Shown here piece by piece: positions 39,253 through 46,968 of a stretch of 64,000 bases of DNA. This DNA comes from Agrobacterium tumefaciens (GTDB lineage Bacteria > Pseudomonadota > Alphaproteobacteria > Rhizobiales > Rhizobiaceae). The position numbers and the translations under genes were made by a program. How positions within the stretch are numbered: position 1 is the first letter of the stretch; each line of letters starts with the position of its first letter. Location: the NCBI RefSeq assembly GCF_013318015.2, contig NZ_CP115841.1, forward strand, positions 806,001 through 870,000. Reading direction: 5' to 3'. Below the pieces are notes generated by a model. It was not told the origin of the DNA, ran no database searches, and was given only the letters and a program-made list of their open reading frames with translations.

Positions 39253-39830
39253 TTGAGCGCTTCCTTAAGTTTCTGGATGTGGCCCAGCAGGTTGCCGGGC
39301 ACGGGTTCATTGGTTCGTTGTGCACTGCACTTGAGGTTCGCTAACGTTGCTGAGGTCTTCGCAAGTGAGGCCAGAACGGCGTCCAGCGTACCGGGGGCCG
39401 CCTTCTCCTCGCTGGTCATGGTGGCCTCGTCGTTGCCGGGGAACACCACCACGCTAACCTCGGTCAATTCGCCCTTGGTAATCAGCAGGTATTCCTGCCC
39501 GTCCGGCCCCTTAAGCCACTCGGCGTCAAGCAAGTAGAAGCCAACGGAGAAGTTGAGGCCGCCTTGGCTTTTGCTAGCCAGAGCGACATCCTTGCCGTAG
39601 CTAAGCTCGTCCTCAATGACCGCTTCCAACCACAACCGGTTGCCCCGTGTTTCAAGCTTGTTAATGTGCCCAAGTGGCAGCTTGCTGTCGTGGTAGGCGA
39701 GGAACTTAATCCCCTGTGGACCCCGGAGGCCCTTCTTGCGAATGCTGGTATCAAAGGCCCCAGCCTGCACAACGTGCCGGTAGTGATCGAGGCCCGGGGT
39801 CGATGCCCAGCCGCTTACAGGGTACGTCAT
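39249..39830 (-). CDS. HK97-type prohead protease
   Basis: A 193-residue protein of the caudoviral prohead serine protease family. The central block LAYHDSKLPLGHINKLE (about 48-64) holds the catalytic histidine, SKSQGGLNFSVGFYLLDAEW (about 86-105) the serine region, and GELTEVSVVVFPGNDEA (about 118-134) the conserved ending. Such proteases process capsid and scaffold proteins during head maturation. In this element no capsid gene accompanies it, so it may act on a helper phage's capsid (inference). It lies in an unbroken chain of overlapping small genes. Confidence 0.88.
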   Translation of the reverse strand: MTYPVSGWASTPGLDHYRHVVQAGAFDTSIRKKGLRGPQGIKFLAYHDSKLPLGHINKLETRGNRLWLEAVIEDELSYGKDVALASKSQGGLNFSVGFYLLDAEWLKGPDGQEYLLITKGELTEVSVVVFPGNDEATMTSEEKAAPGTLDAVLASLAKTSATLANLKCSAQRTNEPVPGNLLGHIQKLKEALK

Positions 39831-39836
39831 GTGGGC

Positions 39837-40019
39837 TTACCTTGATTTGGTGATCGCGTCGGTCACGGCCCGAAGGTCGTTGATGGACATTTTGCCTCCT
39901 GCGGCTGACTTCTGCATGGCGTTGTGCAGGCCCAGCTTTTCGGAGTTGTTCAGCTTGGCAACGTCGATACCCTTCAGGGCGGATGGCACCAGCTTGCCGT
40001 CTTTAAGAATCTGGACCAT
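39837..40019 (-). CDS. Small hypothetical satellite protein (60 aa)
   Basis: A 60-residue helical, lysine-rich protein (MVQILKDGKLVPSALKGID at the start). The ATG shares a base with the stop codon of the upstream gene (TAATG). It ends 6 bp before the protease start. Family unknown. Confidence 0.6.
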   Translation of the reverse strand: MVQILKDGKLVPSALKGIDVAKLNNSEKLGLHNAMQKSAAGGKMSINDLRAVTDAITKSR

Positions 40020-40306
40020 TACGCAAACTCCCCTGTGAGGAAGGGCGCGAGCTTGAGGGCTTCGGCCAACGTGATGGGGGCACCGTTAACAACCACCCCG
40101 GCGTCAACCATGCGCTGCGCTGCTGTGGCGGGGTCGGCATGCATCATGCCTTTGGTGATGTAGATGCGTGCGGCGGTCGCTGCTGAAACGCCCTTGGCGG
40201 TTGCTACGGCTTTAAGCTGATCACGCATGCTTTCTTCCATGGGAACCTGAAAAATGTGCTTCTTTGCCACAAGTATATCCTTTGCGGTAAGCTTGAGGTG
40301 CTGCAA
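40019..40306 (-). CDS. Small hypothetical satellite protein (95 aa)
   Basis: A 95-residue helical protein (MQHLKLTAKDILVAKKHIF at the start, then MRDQLKAVATAKGVSAATAA). It is first in the protease operon and is preceded by three TTACGTAA-type boxes and a terminator, so the promoter lies at about 40310-40420. An internal ATG near 40240 (MEESMRDQL) is an alternative start. Family not recognised. Confidence 0.62.
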   Translation of the reverse strand: MQHLKLTAKDILVAKKHIFQVPMEESMRDQLKAVATAKGVSAATAARIYITKGMMHADPATAAQRMVDAGVVVNGAPITLAEALKLAPFLTGEFA

Positions 40307-40361
40307 TATAACTTTCGACAGCTCCAGAATAGTAATTGAATGTCAAGCATTTCTGCTGGTG

Positions 40362-40419
40362 TTACGTAATTTATACGTAAGTTTATTGGTCTGCAAATGT
40401 TCATTTATACTTTACGTAA
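40362..40419. promoter_or_regulatory. TACGTAA boxes before the protease operon
   Basis: TTACGTAA occurs at 40362-40369 and 40412-40419, and TACGTAA at 40374-40380, in an AT-rich stretch. These are candidate binding sites for a satellite or helper-phage regulator that switches on the head genes. Confidence 0.5.
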
Positions 40420-40422
40420 AAG

Positions 40423-40450
40423 AAAAGCCCCGCATTGCTGCGAGGCTTTT
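40423..40450 (-). terminator. Terminator after the serine recombinase gene
   Basis: An 11-bp stem with one mismatch (AAAAGCCCCGC / GCGAGGCTTTT) and a 6-base loop, 28 bp past the recombinase stop. Confidence 0.8.
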
Positions 40451-40478
40451 AGGTCTTAACAAGCGTGGGTTAGGACGT

Positions 40479-41189
40479 TTAAGCGGCGGTTGTCTGTGGG
40501 TTGTCTGCCAGCAGCGCGTCATACCGCCGCAACAGGAGCAGCACATTGGTTTCCGTCCAGTTGGTGCCGCCCCTCGGCAGCGACACGCCTAGCTCAACAA
40601 AATGGGTGGCGATCTGCTGCAATGTATGGCCACGGGTGCGCAGCGCATAAGCCTTCGGCCCCAACCGGCTGGCGTAGGCGTTGGCAGCGGCTGTACGGGC
40701 TTCTGCCGCCACCGCAGCGGCCCGGCTAGCGGCGTTTGGCCCCCGGCTTGCCTGTGCAAAGCCCAGCACCTTGCCGCGTGCCTTGGCGGCCTGTAACGCG
40801 GCTTTGGTGCGCTGCGAAATTGCCTTGGCCTCGTGTTCTGCCACGGCTGCCATGATGTGAAACATAAAGCGGTCGGCGCTGGGCATGTCTGCCGCCGTAA
40901 CCTCCACCCCAGCTTCAAGCAGGTTGGCGATGAAGGCCACGTTGCGCGATAGCCGGTCGAGCTTCGCAATTAGCAGGGTCGCCCCCTTTGCCTTGGCCAA
41001 CGTGAGGGCGGCGGCCAGTTGCGGGCGGGCGGCGACTTTGCCCGACTCCACTTCAACGAAGCGCCCGACCTCGGTTGCGCCCCGGCTGGCTATGAAAGCT
41101 TTCACGGCGGCTTCCTGCGCCTCCAAGCCTAAACCTGACTGACCTTGGCGGGCGGTCGATACGCGATAGTACGTTACATAGTTGGTCAT
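40479..41189 (-). CDS. Serine recombinase (resolvase family)
   Basis: A 236-residue resolvase/invertase-type recombinase. The catalytic domain (about 1-145) has the nucleophile S11 in YYRVSTARQGQSG, the LLIAKLDRLSRNVAFI helix near residue 72-87 and the long E helix. A C-terminal helix-turn-helix (about 185-225) is present. Small serine recombinases resolve multimers or invert DNA; here it could resolve replication products of the satellite or act on a helper. Coupled to no neighbour: 79 bp upstream and a terminator downstream. Confidence 0.9.
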   Translation of the reverse strand: MTNYVTYYRVSTARQGQSGLGLEAQEAAVKAFIASRGATEVGRFVEVESGKVAARPQLAAALTLAKAKGATLLIAKLDRLSRNVAFIANLLEAGVEVTAADMPSADRFMFHIMAAVAEHEAKAISQRTKAALQAAKARGKVLGFAQASRGPNAASRAAAVAAEARTAAANAYASRLGPKAYALRTRGHTLQQIATHFVELGVSLPRGGTNWTETNVLLLLRRYDALLADNPQTTAA

Positions 41190-41268
41190 GATGCTGTGTT
41201 CTCCTTAAGCGTGCTTACCACCATTGGTTCACGTTTAAGTTGTGCCTAGCATCTTAAAACAGCTATCG

Positions 41269-41730
41269 CTAGAGGTAGACCACGCCGCCTTCTTCTTTTA
41301 ACAGCCCCAACGCCGTGGCCGCTTTGGCAAGCGGCGTCACCAGCGCCACCAGATGCGCGTCATAACCCGTTGGCACGATAAGCTTGATATCCTTCTGGTA
41401 GTATGCAGGGACTGCCGCGAAACCTGCCTTGCGCAAGTCTGCGATGGTGCCCGCATCCTCCGTCTTTACCGCCACCGTGTGCGCCCGGCATCGGTCCTTC
41501 AGCGCGGCAAGGAAGTCGGGGAAGCTGTGCCAGTCGGGATCAAGGTAAACCGCTTCGCGCAAGTAGACATATCCCGCTTCCTCGTCTGCGTGCGGCTTAA
41601 CATCGACTCGAACGGCGAGGTGAGGGGCGCTAGCAGTGTCGCATCCCCGGCTGTGCCCCCGCTGCACTGCCCATATGCCGCGCTTGATGGTGGGGTCGAG
41701 CGTTCTTGCCAATACCTGCATGATGTTCAT
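41269..41730 (-). CDS. Hypothetical protein coupled to the small terminase gene (153 aa)
   Basis: A 153-residue protein. The run TEDAGTIADLRKAGFAAVPA followed by KLIVPTG faintly recalls the nuclease end of large terminases, but the protein is too short and lacks the ATPase, so the resemblance is weak. ATG 41730 overlaps the terminase stop (ATGA). Function not assigned. Confidence 0.6.
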   Translation of the reverse strand: MNIMQVLARTLDPTIKRGIWAVQRGHSRGCDTASAPHLAVRVDVKPHADEEAGYVYLREAVYLDPDWHSFPDFLAALKDRCRAHTVAVKTEDAGTIADLRKAGFAAVPAYYQKDIKLIVPTGYDAHLVALVTPLAKAATALGLLKEEGGVVYL

Positions 41731-42446
41731 TGCCCCCAGCCTTCCACCTTGGACATATCAAGCGGCTCAGCCTGTGTTTGCGGCTTCGGCCCCGCAAGCG
41801 TCGGCGGGACTCCCTTCTCGTTGGCCAACGGTGAGGGGACGTGGTTTGCACCACTGTCCCCAGCCGGTGATATGGTTTGCTCGGGGGCCTGTATGTCTGG
41901 CGGCAGGAAGGTGCCCTTTGCGATGGGGGCAATGGTGAAGGCCACGGGCGGGGCACCATCCAAGCCACCAACCTCTGTCCGTTCTGCCAGCTTAAGGTCA
42001 CGCGCCACGATGAGAGCATTGTAAATGCCTGCGATGGCCCCGGTCAGTTTCTCGTCCGCAATTATGGCGTCGATCATTTCAACGGCATCTTTAAGGTCCG
42101 GTCGCTTCTTCCAGTCATACCAGCGCTGTGGATGGAAGCCCGCGTGTTTGGCAAAGGCAAGGAGCGAATATGGTTTGCGCTGCACGTCAGGCAGTTTGAC
42201 CGGCGAGCCTTTGTACTGCGTATGCTTTGACAGGTCGTAGGGGTTGGCGTCCTGATAGGCTTGGTAGGCGAAGAACGCGTCGTACAGTTCGTCCTCCGTG
42301 TGGAATATGCGGGCAAACCTTCCCTTGTTGCCAACGGAGGATTGATTGCCGGGGGCAAAGCGTCCATCCGGCTGGCGCTGCGGGGGCAATGGCGGAGTTT
42401 CGCCGGGCGGCGGGGGTAGCTGCGGCGTGCGGGCGCGCTTAGCCAT
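41727..42446 (-). CDS. terS: Phage terminase small subunit-like protein
   Basis: A 239-residue protein with a proline-rich N-terminal tail, the DGRFAPGNQSSVGNKGR stretch common in packaging proteins, and a helix-turn-helix region (PYSLLAFAKHAGFHPQRWYD, about 93-112) followed by AGIYNALIVARDLKLAERTEV. This is the pattern of gp3-type DNA-packaging proteins, which recognise pac sites. Satellites use their own small subunit to redirect a helper's large subunit. ATG 42446 (MAKRARTPQL) overlaps the previous gene; the frame upstream of it overlaps two small genes. Confidence 0.82.
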   Translation of the reverse strand: MAKRARTPQLPPPPGETPPLPPQRQPDGRFAPGNQSSVGNKGRFARIFHTEDELYDAFFAYQAYQDANPYDLSKHTQYKGSPVKLPDVQRKPYSLLAFAKHAGFHPQRWYDWKKRPDLKDAVEMIDAIIADEKLTGAIAGIYNALIVARDLKLAERTEVGGLDGAPPVAFTIAPIAKGTFLPPDIQAPEQTISPAGDSGANHVPSPLANEKGVPPTLAGPKPQTQAEPLDMSKVEGWGQ

Positions 42447-42636
42447 TGGATGCCTCTTTCTGCTGGGCAGCGCGCCACGCACGAGCGGCGGCCATCATGT
42501 GTTCCTCAAGGATGCGTTCAACCGTTTTGCTAACGTTGACGCCATCCTTGCGGGCGAGGTAGCGAACGTATGCATCAACGTCCTGATTAACACGGGTGCC
42601 GAGGGGGTATCGGTAACGGCGCTGGAGCTTAGCCAT
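42439..42636 (-). CDS. Ribbon-helix-helix-like protein (65 aa)
   Basis: A 65-residue basic protein (MAKLQRRYRYPLGTRVNQD at the start; ARKDGVNVSKTVERILEEHM) with ribbon-helix-helix architecture. ATG 42636 overlaps the upstream stop by 8 bp. A stop-start overlap of 8 bp also links it to the small terminase gene. Likely a DNA-binding regulator of the packaging operon. Confidence 0.68.
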   Translation of the reverse strand: MAKLQRRYRYPLGTRVNQDVDAYVRYLARKDGVNVSKTVERILEEHMMAAARAWRAAQQKEASNG

Positions 42637-42811
42637 GCGATGCCTCGCTGGCCGACGTGGAAGGGTGCGAGGCCATATGGTCGGCCAAAATCTTCTCGAT
42701 AGCTGCGCTGTAGCTGCGCCGCTCGTTGATTGCCACCATAGCAACATGGTGAGCAACGTCGGGCGTTAGGTAAACTGTTACTGGTGTCTTTTTGGGTTTT
42801 GTTGCAAGCAT
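42629..42811 (-). CDS. Ribbon-helix-helix-like protein (60 aa)
   Basis: A 60-residue protein (MLATKPKKTPVTVYLTPDVA at the start; NERRSYSAAIEKILADHM) with the same fold pattern and C-terminal style as the next gene, to which it seems paralogous. ATG 42811 is chosen because the VTVYLTPD strand follows at the usual distance. The two may form a heterodimer or bind two operators. Confidence 0.68.
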   Translation of the reverse strand: MLATKPKKTPVTVYLTPDVAHHVAMVAINERRSYSAAIEKILADHMASHPSTSASEASHG

Positions 42812-43013
42812 TACAAGAACTCCACTGCTTTTAGCATGACTACACATTACATGTACGCGGGCGCGCAAGCAAAAGTTCATTGCTCTACTTTAGAAAATAC
42901 TTTGCATCTTAAAACTGTCTACCGGGGTAGGCTCAATTAAGCTTGGGCAAAATTGGTATTGAACTGATGCAATGGCCAACGAGGTTGGCAGGGGCAGCAT
43001 GCCTGACGCATTT

Positions 43014-43036
43014 TGCAAAGCCGCCATAGCGGGCTT
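43014..43036. terminator. Imperfect terminator-like hairpin
   Basis: CAAAGCCGC and GCGGGCTTTG pair with one bulge; it stands in the 718-bp gap between the DUF3987 gene and the small regulators, which otherwise holds no convincing gene. Confidence 0.45.
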
Positions 43037-43252
43037 TGTAGGTGGGCTTAGAGGTTTTTGGCGGTGGTAGTGGCCGGGCACCCCGGCGCGCTTGCTGGTG
43101 GGCAAATATGGCCGGTTTCCGGGTATGATTTTAGCTGGCGGCATGTATGCGTAAACTGTGCCGTAAACTCCGGAAGTTTTCTAGCTGGTCACCGTCAGAC
43201 ATGTGGATGTTTGGAACTAAGGCCCCCAAACCTAACCGGAGGTTGCGTAGGC

Positions 43253-43457
43253 TTAGTAGGTATGGGTGCCGGTGCCCCTGCGTATTTACGGCTGGGGGTT
43301 TGGTGGGTTTAGTAGGTGTGGGTGCAGGCCCCTAGCTGCCTTACGCGCCCCTGCGCATACAACCCATTTTTTAACATATTTCATATAACTTTTATATACA
43401 ATGTACCCCTTGCGGGCACGGCTAGGGGCCTGCACCTAGCCCTACCAAACCTACTAA
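43253..43457. other. Candidate replication origin of the satellite
   Basis: TTAGTAGGTATGGGTGC (43253-43269) and TTAGTAGGTGTGGGTGC (43309-43325) are direct copies; a third partial copy, TTAGTAGGTTTGG, lies inverted at 43445-43457. A perfect 16-bp inverted repeat (43321-43336 and 43421-43436) surrounds an AT-rich segment at about 43365-43402. Iterons plus AT-rich DNA directly downstream of the primase-like and DUF3987 genes is the layout of satellite and phage origins. Confidence 0.6.
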
Positions 43458-43482
43458 ACCTTGTGTAATAAGCATAAATGCA

Positions 43483-43505
43483 AAAGGGCGCATGACGCGC
43501 CCTTT
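43483..43505 (-). terminator. Terminator of the replication operon
   Basis: A perfect 9-bp stem (AAAGGGCGC / GCGCCCTTT) with a 5-base loop, just past the DUF3987 stop. Confidence 0.75.
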
Positions 43506-43529
43506 GTGGAACTATGTGCACCTAAATGC

Positions 43530-45086
43530 TTACTGCCAGAAGTACTGAACAGAAGGTCTACCTCCCTGCGGACCTCTTGGAGCCTCTCGCTTTTCCAAGT
43601 GACCAAACTCCACAAGGATATCCAGAATCTCTTGCACGTTATCCTTGGTAACATCAGCCCATCCAGTGAGTTGCAGCTTTTTGGCGGTAAACCCGTCGGC
43701 CACCTGCGGCCGATCCTTGCGAGCCAGAACCATGTGCGCGGCGACTAGCGCGGTTGACTGACTGAGGCCGTAGACGCGGGCGGCATGCGGTTCCAAAAAC
43801 TGGCACCACGCAATCGCCATTTCCACATGCGCATCCTCCACGTCGGCCTTCCTATCGATGAGGCAGAACAGCCCGGCAAGGCCGCCGCACAGTTTGACAT
43901 ACTTGCCCAGCGCGTAGCGAAGACCTGAGGGCATGTCCTTGGATTCGGCTAAACGTTTTTCGTGCTCGTCCTTCCAACGGCGGAACTTGACAATGGCGGT
44001 TTCCGTAAATGTCAGCGGCTCCTGCGCCTCTGGTAGTTGAGCTAGGTGTGCGTATACGGCCTGCGCGGCTTCAAAGGATTCTGCGTGGGGCTCGCGGTCT
44101 TCATCCGACATGTACTCCCAATCTGGAAAAACCATCAGGTGGAAACGCGCAAGGAAGCCGTCGTCATCCTTTGTTCCATCCGGTGCTGCCTGGACCAAGG
44201 TGCGCAGTTTATCCGGCTGAATGCCGCCAAAAAGCGTGAGCACATTTTTCTCAATATATACGTCGTCGCGCGAAATGCGCTCCACCTTATAGCCGCTGGT
44301 GCCGTTGAACGCTTGGAGCAGGAAGGGCCGGTCCGAAGCGCGGTCTTTCTTTTCCATGTCGTGCAGAAGGCCCATAAGCTCGTCACGGAAATAAAGCACG
44401 CCGGGGGAATGTTGCAGTGTTATGCCGAGCCGTTCGATGGTGGTGTCGTTGACAATATACTGCCGACTTGTTGGCAGTGCAGGAGCCTGCTGTTCAATCA
44501 AACTCAGCGCTATTTTGGCTTCGGCCACCTTCTGCGGCAAGTCCACATTGTTCGGTTGCTCGTCCATACCGATGGATAGTCCGATGACCTTACTTTCTGC
44601 CGCTTTCACGCGGGCCTTATAAATCTTTTCCTCTTTAGCGTAGGCGAGCATTTGATTTTTAAGATCAAGGCTTGCAGCTTTGTCCACCGCCTTTAGGTGT
44701 TTGAATCCGGCATCTGTGCAAGGCGTTTTCTTAGTCGACGGGTCGCCTACACACGCGCCCCAAAAGGTCATGGCGACCTTAAAGTCCGTGTTTAGTCGCG
44801 TGAGCTGCACAAGTCTTTTTGGAGAAACAATTGCGCCAGCGCCAGCAATGGCCGACGTGGCCACAAACTCAATGGGTCCTCCGACGCGACGGGCTTCGTC
44901 CTCAACCCACCAGCGCAACTGTGGCGGAAGGAGCGTTGCACTGTCGAACTTGGGAACGGGCGATAATGTCACCTCCGGCAACGGTTGTTTAGCAACGGAT
45001 TCCTTGCTGGTTCTTGTGGCCGCACTTGCCTTAAAATCTTCAAGTGCGTCCCGCTCGGCCACGGTCGTCATTGGTTGTTCTGTCAT
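43530..45086 (-). CDS. DUF3987 (YfjI-like) replication protein
   Basis: A 518-residue protein of the DUF3987 family, found in phages and satellites next to primases and thought to serve in replication initiation. Conserved elements are LRWWVEDEARRVGGPIEFVA (about 58-77), the Walker A-like VGDPSTKKTPC (about 112-122), HSPGVLYFRDELMGLL (about 229-244) and DGFLARFHLMVFPDWEY. The Walker A form GxxSxxKT is typical of this family. It starts 3 bp after the primase-like gene's stop. Confidence 0.85.
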   Translation of the reverse strand: MTEQPMTTVAERDALEDFKASAATRTSKESVAKQPLPEVTLSPVPKFDSATLLPPQLRWWVEDEARRVGGPIEFVATSAIAGAGAIVSPKRLVQLTRLNTDFKVAMTFWGACVGDPSTKKTPCTDAGFKHLKAVDKAASLDLKNQMLAYAKEEKIYKARVKAAESKVIGLSIGMDEQPNNVDLPQKVAEAKIALSLIEQQAPALPTSRQYIVNDTTIERLGITLQHSPGVLYFRDELMGLLHDMEKKDRASDRPFLLQAFNGTSGYKVERISRDDVYIEKNVLTLFGGIQPDKLRTLVQAAPDGTKDDDGFLARFHLMVFPDWEYMSDEDREPHAESFEAAQAVYAHLAQLPEAQEPLTFTETAIVKFRRWKDEHEKRLAESKDMPSGLRYALGKYVKLCGGLAGLFCLIDRKADVEDAHVEMAIAWCQFLEPHAARVYGLSQSTALVAAHMVLARKDRPQVADGFTAKKLQLTGWADVTKDNVQEILDILVEFGHLEKREAPRGPQGGRPSVQYFWQ

Positions 45087-45089
45087 GGT

Positions 45090-46184
45090 TTAAATTCCGA
45101 ATTGCGTGGTTAGAGCGGACATGAGTTCTTCGCGCTTTTGCAGCCACCAGCGGGCGGCGGCTTGGGGCACTGCCGGATATGGGATACCAGCGGGATTAAA
45201 ACCGGCCATGATGATGTTGCCCACGGCAACAGCCGTTCCCGGCGTCCATCCGTGCAGCTTTTCCAGCACATCGATTACGTCACCCGTTGGATGCCCATTA
45301 GCGCTTCGGCCGCTGTAAGTTTCGCGGTCGCCGGTATGCTGACTAGTCCAGCGGCCGTCGCTGTAAATGACCACGGCAAAGCCCTTTTTGTCGTGACTGA
45401 AATAGCTTTGCAGATCGCGCCCCGGTCCCTGCACGTAGCCACCGGCAAGCATCACGTCTCTGGTGTTGAAATATTGCTTTACGGCGAGGCGCGGCGCGTA
45501 GTCGTCATGATCCTTGCCTGCCGGTACCGAATCGTTCAGCGTGGCACGGTATGCCTGAACGGCCTCCAGACGGCTGTATGTTCGAGGATCAAAGAGCGGC
45601 GCTTGATGCTCATACCACTGGTAAAACGAGCCTCTGTTCGGCAGGTAAATGATTTGGCCGGGGTTCTTTAGGCTTTCGTCGCAGGTGACGCCGAACTCTT
45701 TGAGGTGGGAGAACCAGACGTGTTGAATCGCCTTATAGCCCGTGGCCGTCATTGCTATTGCTAGCGGTACGATGACGCGCCAGCGCTTTGATTCTTCTGT
45801 GCTGCCGGGAGTAGACCAAATAAGAAAGCGCACTTCACCAATGGAGCGCCGCACCATTAGCGTAACGATTTCCAACGGGGGGTTGCCGCTGTCGATGTCG
45901 CCGGTCATTACGGCGAACTTGCCGTTTGCGTGCTGCGCATTGCCGAAGCGGGCGTCGTAACCGTTATAGTCACTAGCCTGCATCCACCTGCCTTGTCCCT
46001 TCGGAAGACCCACAAGGGCAACCGCCTGAGCAGCGGCAAGTTCTACAACTTGCGCATAGGTGATAGTATCGTACGGTTTTAGATAGTTAGGATTCGGCCT
46101 GCCATTTGAAAATACCGGCCTTCCGTGAGTATCGTTCTGGCCATTTCCGGCGCAAAAGACATGCTCCATAATACTGCTTTCCAT
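45090..46184 (-). CDS. Primase-like replication protein
   Basis: A 364-residue protein. The motif TGDIDSGNPPLE near residue 92 and the later WSTPGSTEESKRWRVIVPLA (about 122-141) match the D-x-D and R-x-R-x-x-xP patterns of primase/polymerase (AEP) domains in phage and plasmid replication proteins; overall identity to a known family was not tested. The C-terminal part (from GKDHDDYAP onward) may be a helical accessory domain. Forms an operon with DUF3987. An internal ATG (MEHVFCAGNG) 5 codons on is an alternative start. Confidence 0.75.
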   Translation of the reverse strand: MESSIMEHVFCAGNGQNDTHGRPVFSNGRPNPNYLKPYDTITYAQVVELAAAQAVALVGLPKGQGRWMQASDYNGYDARFGNAQHANGKFAVMTGDIDSGNPPLEIVTLMVRRSIGEVRFLIWSTPGSTEESKRWRVIVPLAIAMTATGYKAIQHVWFSHLKEFGVTCDESLKNPGQIIYLPNRGSFYQWYEHQAPLFDPRTYSRLEAVQAYRATLNDSVPAGKDHDDYAPRLAVKQYFNTRDVMLAGGYVQGPGRDLQSYFSHDKKGFAVVIYSDGRWTSQHTGDRETYSGRSANGHPTGDVIDVLEKLHGWTPGTAVAVGNIIMAGFNPAGIPYPAVPQAAARWWLQKREELMSALTTQFGI

Positions 46185-46321
46185 TAAACATTCCCGTTAC
46201 TCCTGCGGGTTTGTTGTTGCTTAGGAAGCCGCGCTATGGTACAAATAAGTTGCTGTGTAGTACTTAGTGCGGCGGTGATTTATTTCATTTGCTGTGTGTG
46301 ATTCCAAGTTACTCCGAACTT

Positions 46322-46354
46322 AAAACCCCCGGTCCGTTGCATGCCGGGGGTTTT
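46322..46354. terminator. Terminator after the 52-aa regulator gene
   Basis: A perfect 11-bp stem (AAAACCCCCGG / CCGGGGGTTTT) with an 11-base loop, 3 bp past the stop codon of the small gene. Confidence 0.85.
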
Positions 46355-46357
46355 GCT

Positions 46358-46516
46358 TTATGCGGCCTGCGCATTGGACTGCTCCGCCGCCAGCCACAGT
46401 GCTTTGCGCAGAAACGTGGACGGCTTTACGCCGTTCTGTTTTGCCAGCCGGTCCAGCAAAGCAAGGTCTTCCTTGCCCATGCGAACAGCCAGTACAGTTT
46501 TGATTTCTTTTTCCAT
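46358..46516 (-). CDS. Ribbon-helix-helix-like protein (52 aa)
   Basis: A 52-residue protein (MEKEIKTVLAVRMGKEDLAL at the start; KPSTFLRKALWLAAEQ). A beta-strand followed by two helices suggests a ribbon-helix-helix regulator similar in design to the 49-residue one at the other end of the element. It has its own terminator. Likely a repressor acting on the replication promoter upstream of 46184 (inference). Confidence 0.7.
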   Translation of the reverse strand: MEKEIKTVLAVRMGKEDLALLDRLAKQNGVKPSTFLRKALWLAAEQSNAQAA

Positions 46517-46601
46517 TTGCTTGCTCAAGTGTTGCTGTGGCCAAAGTAATACATGGTTATTTACCCCTGTAAACGGGGCTTACATAGTTCATTGCAAATA
46601 A

Positions 46602-46625
46602 AAACCCCGCTCAATGGCGGGGTTT
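46602..46625. terminator. Terminator after alpA
   Basis: A perfect 9-bp stem (AAACCCCGC / GCGGGGTTT) with a 6-base loop, 24 bp past the alpA stop. Confidence 0.85.
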
Positions 46626-46648
46626 ATTCGGATATTCTTTAATTGTGT

Positions 46649-46888
46649 TTATGCTCGCGCACCCTGCGGTGCCGCTGGGAGGGCGGGCGGGAGGGCAAAG
46701 GCAGACCAGTTTGCGCCCTGCACCTTGGCCAGTTTTTCGATTGCATTGTCGATAAGGTCGGCACGCCAGATATTGGTTCCGCCAAGTTTAACCGGCTTGG
46801 GAAGATCGCCTTTATCAACAAGGTCATAAACGTTGTTGGTACTGCGGCCAAGTTTTTCGGCCACCTGCTTCACATTAAGGTATTGCAC
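46649..46888 (-). CDS. alpA: AlpA-type regulator / excisionase
   Basis: A 79-residue helix-turn-helix protein (MQYLNVKQVAEKLGRSTNN, then VYDLVDKGDLPKPVKLGG) of the MerR-like AlpA/excisionase group. In satellites and islands, AlpA activates integrase or excision after helper-phage infection. A proline/alanine-rich tail follows the DNA-binding part. It stands one gene away from the integrase, the usual place. Confidence 0.9.
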   Translation of the reverse strand: MQYLNVKQVAEKLGRSTNNVYDLVDKGDLPKPVKLGGTNIWRADLIDNAIEKLAKVQGANWSAFALPPALPAAPQGARA

Positions 46889-46968
46889 TGCTTTCGCTCC
46901 TGCGTTGGTTGCTTATGGAGCGAAGTTACGAGTTTGGGATTCTTCCGAAAAGGAGGTAAAAGACAGTC

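Noticed and set aside
41269..41730. Large terminase C-terminal domain
   Set aside because: Resemblance is limited to one short run; no ATPase or acidic nuclease triad is visible.
42890..43144. 84-codon minus-strand frame near the candidate origin
   Set aside because: It runs through a terminator hairpin, has no ribosome binding site and no fold-like pattern.
46320..46544. 74-codon minus-strand frame
   Set aside because: Out of frame with the convincing 52-residue ribbon-helix-helix gene at the same place.
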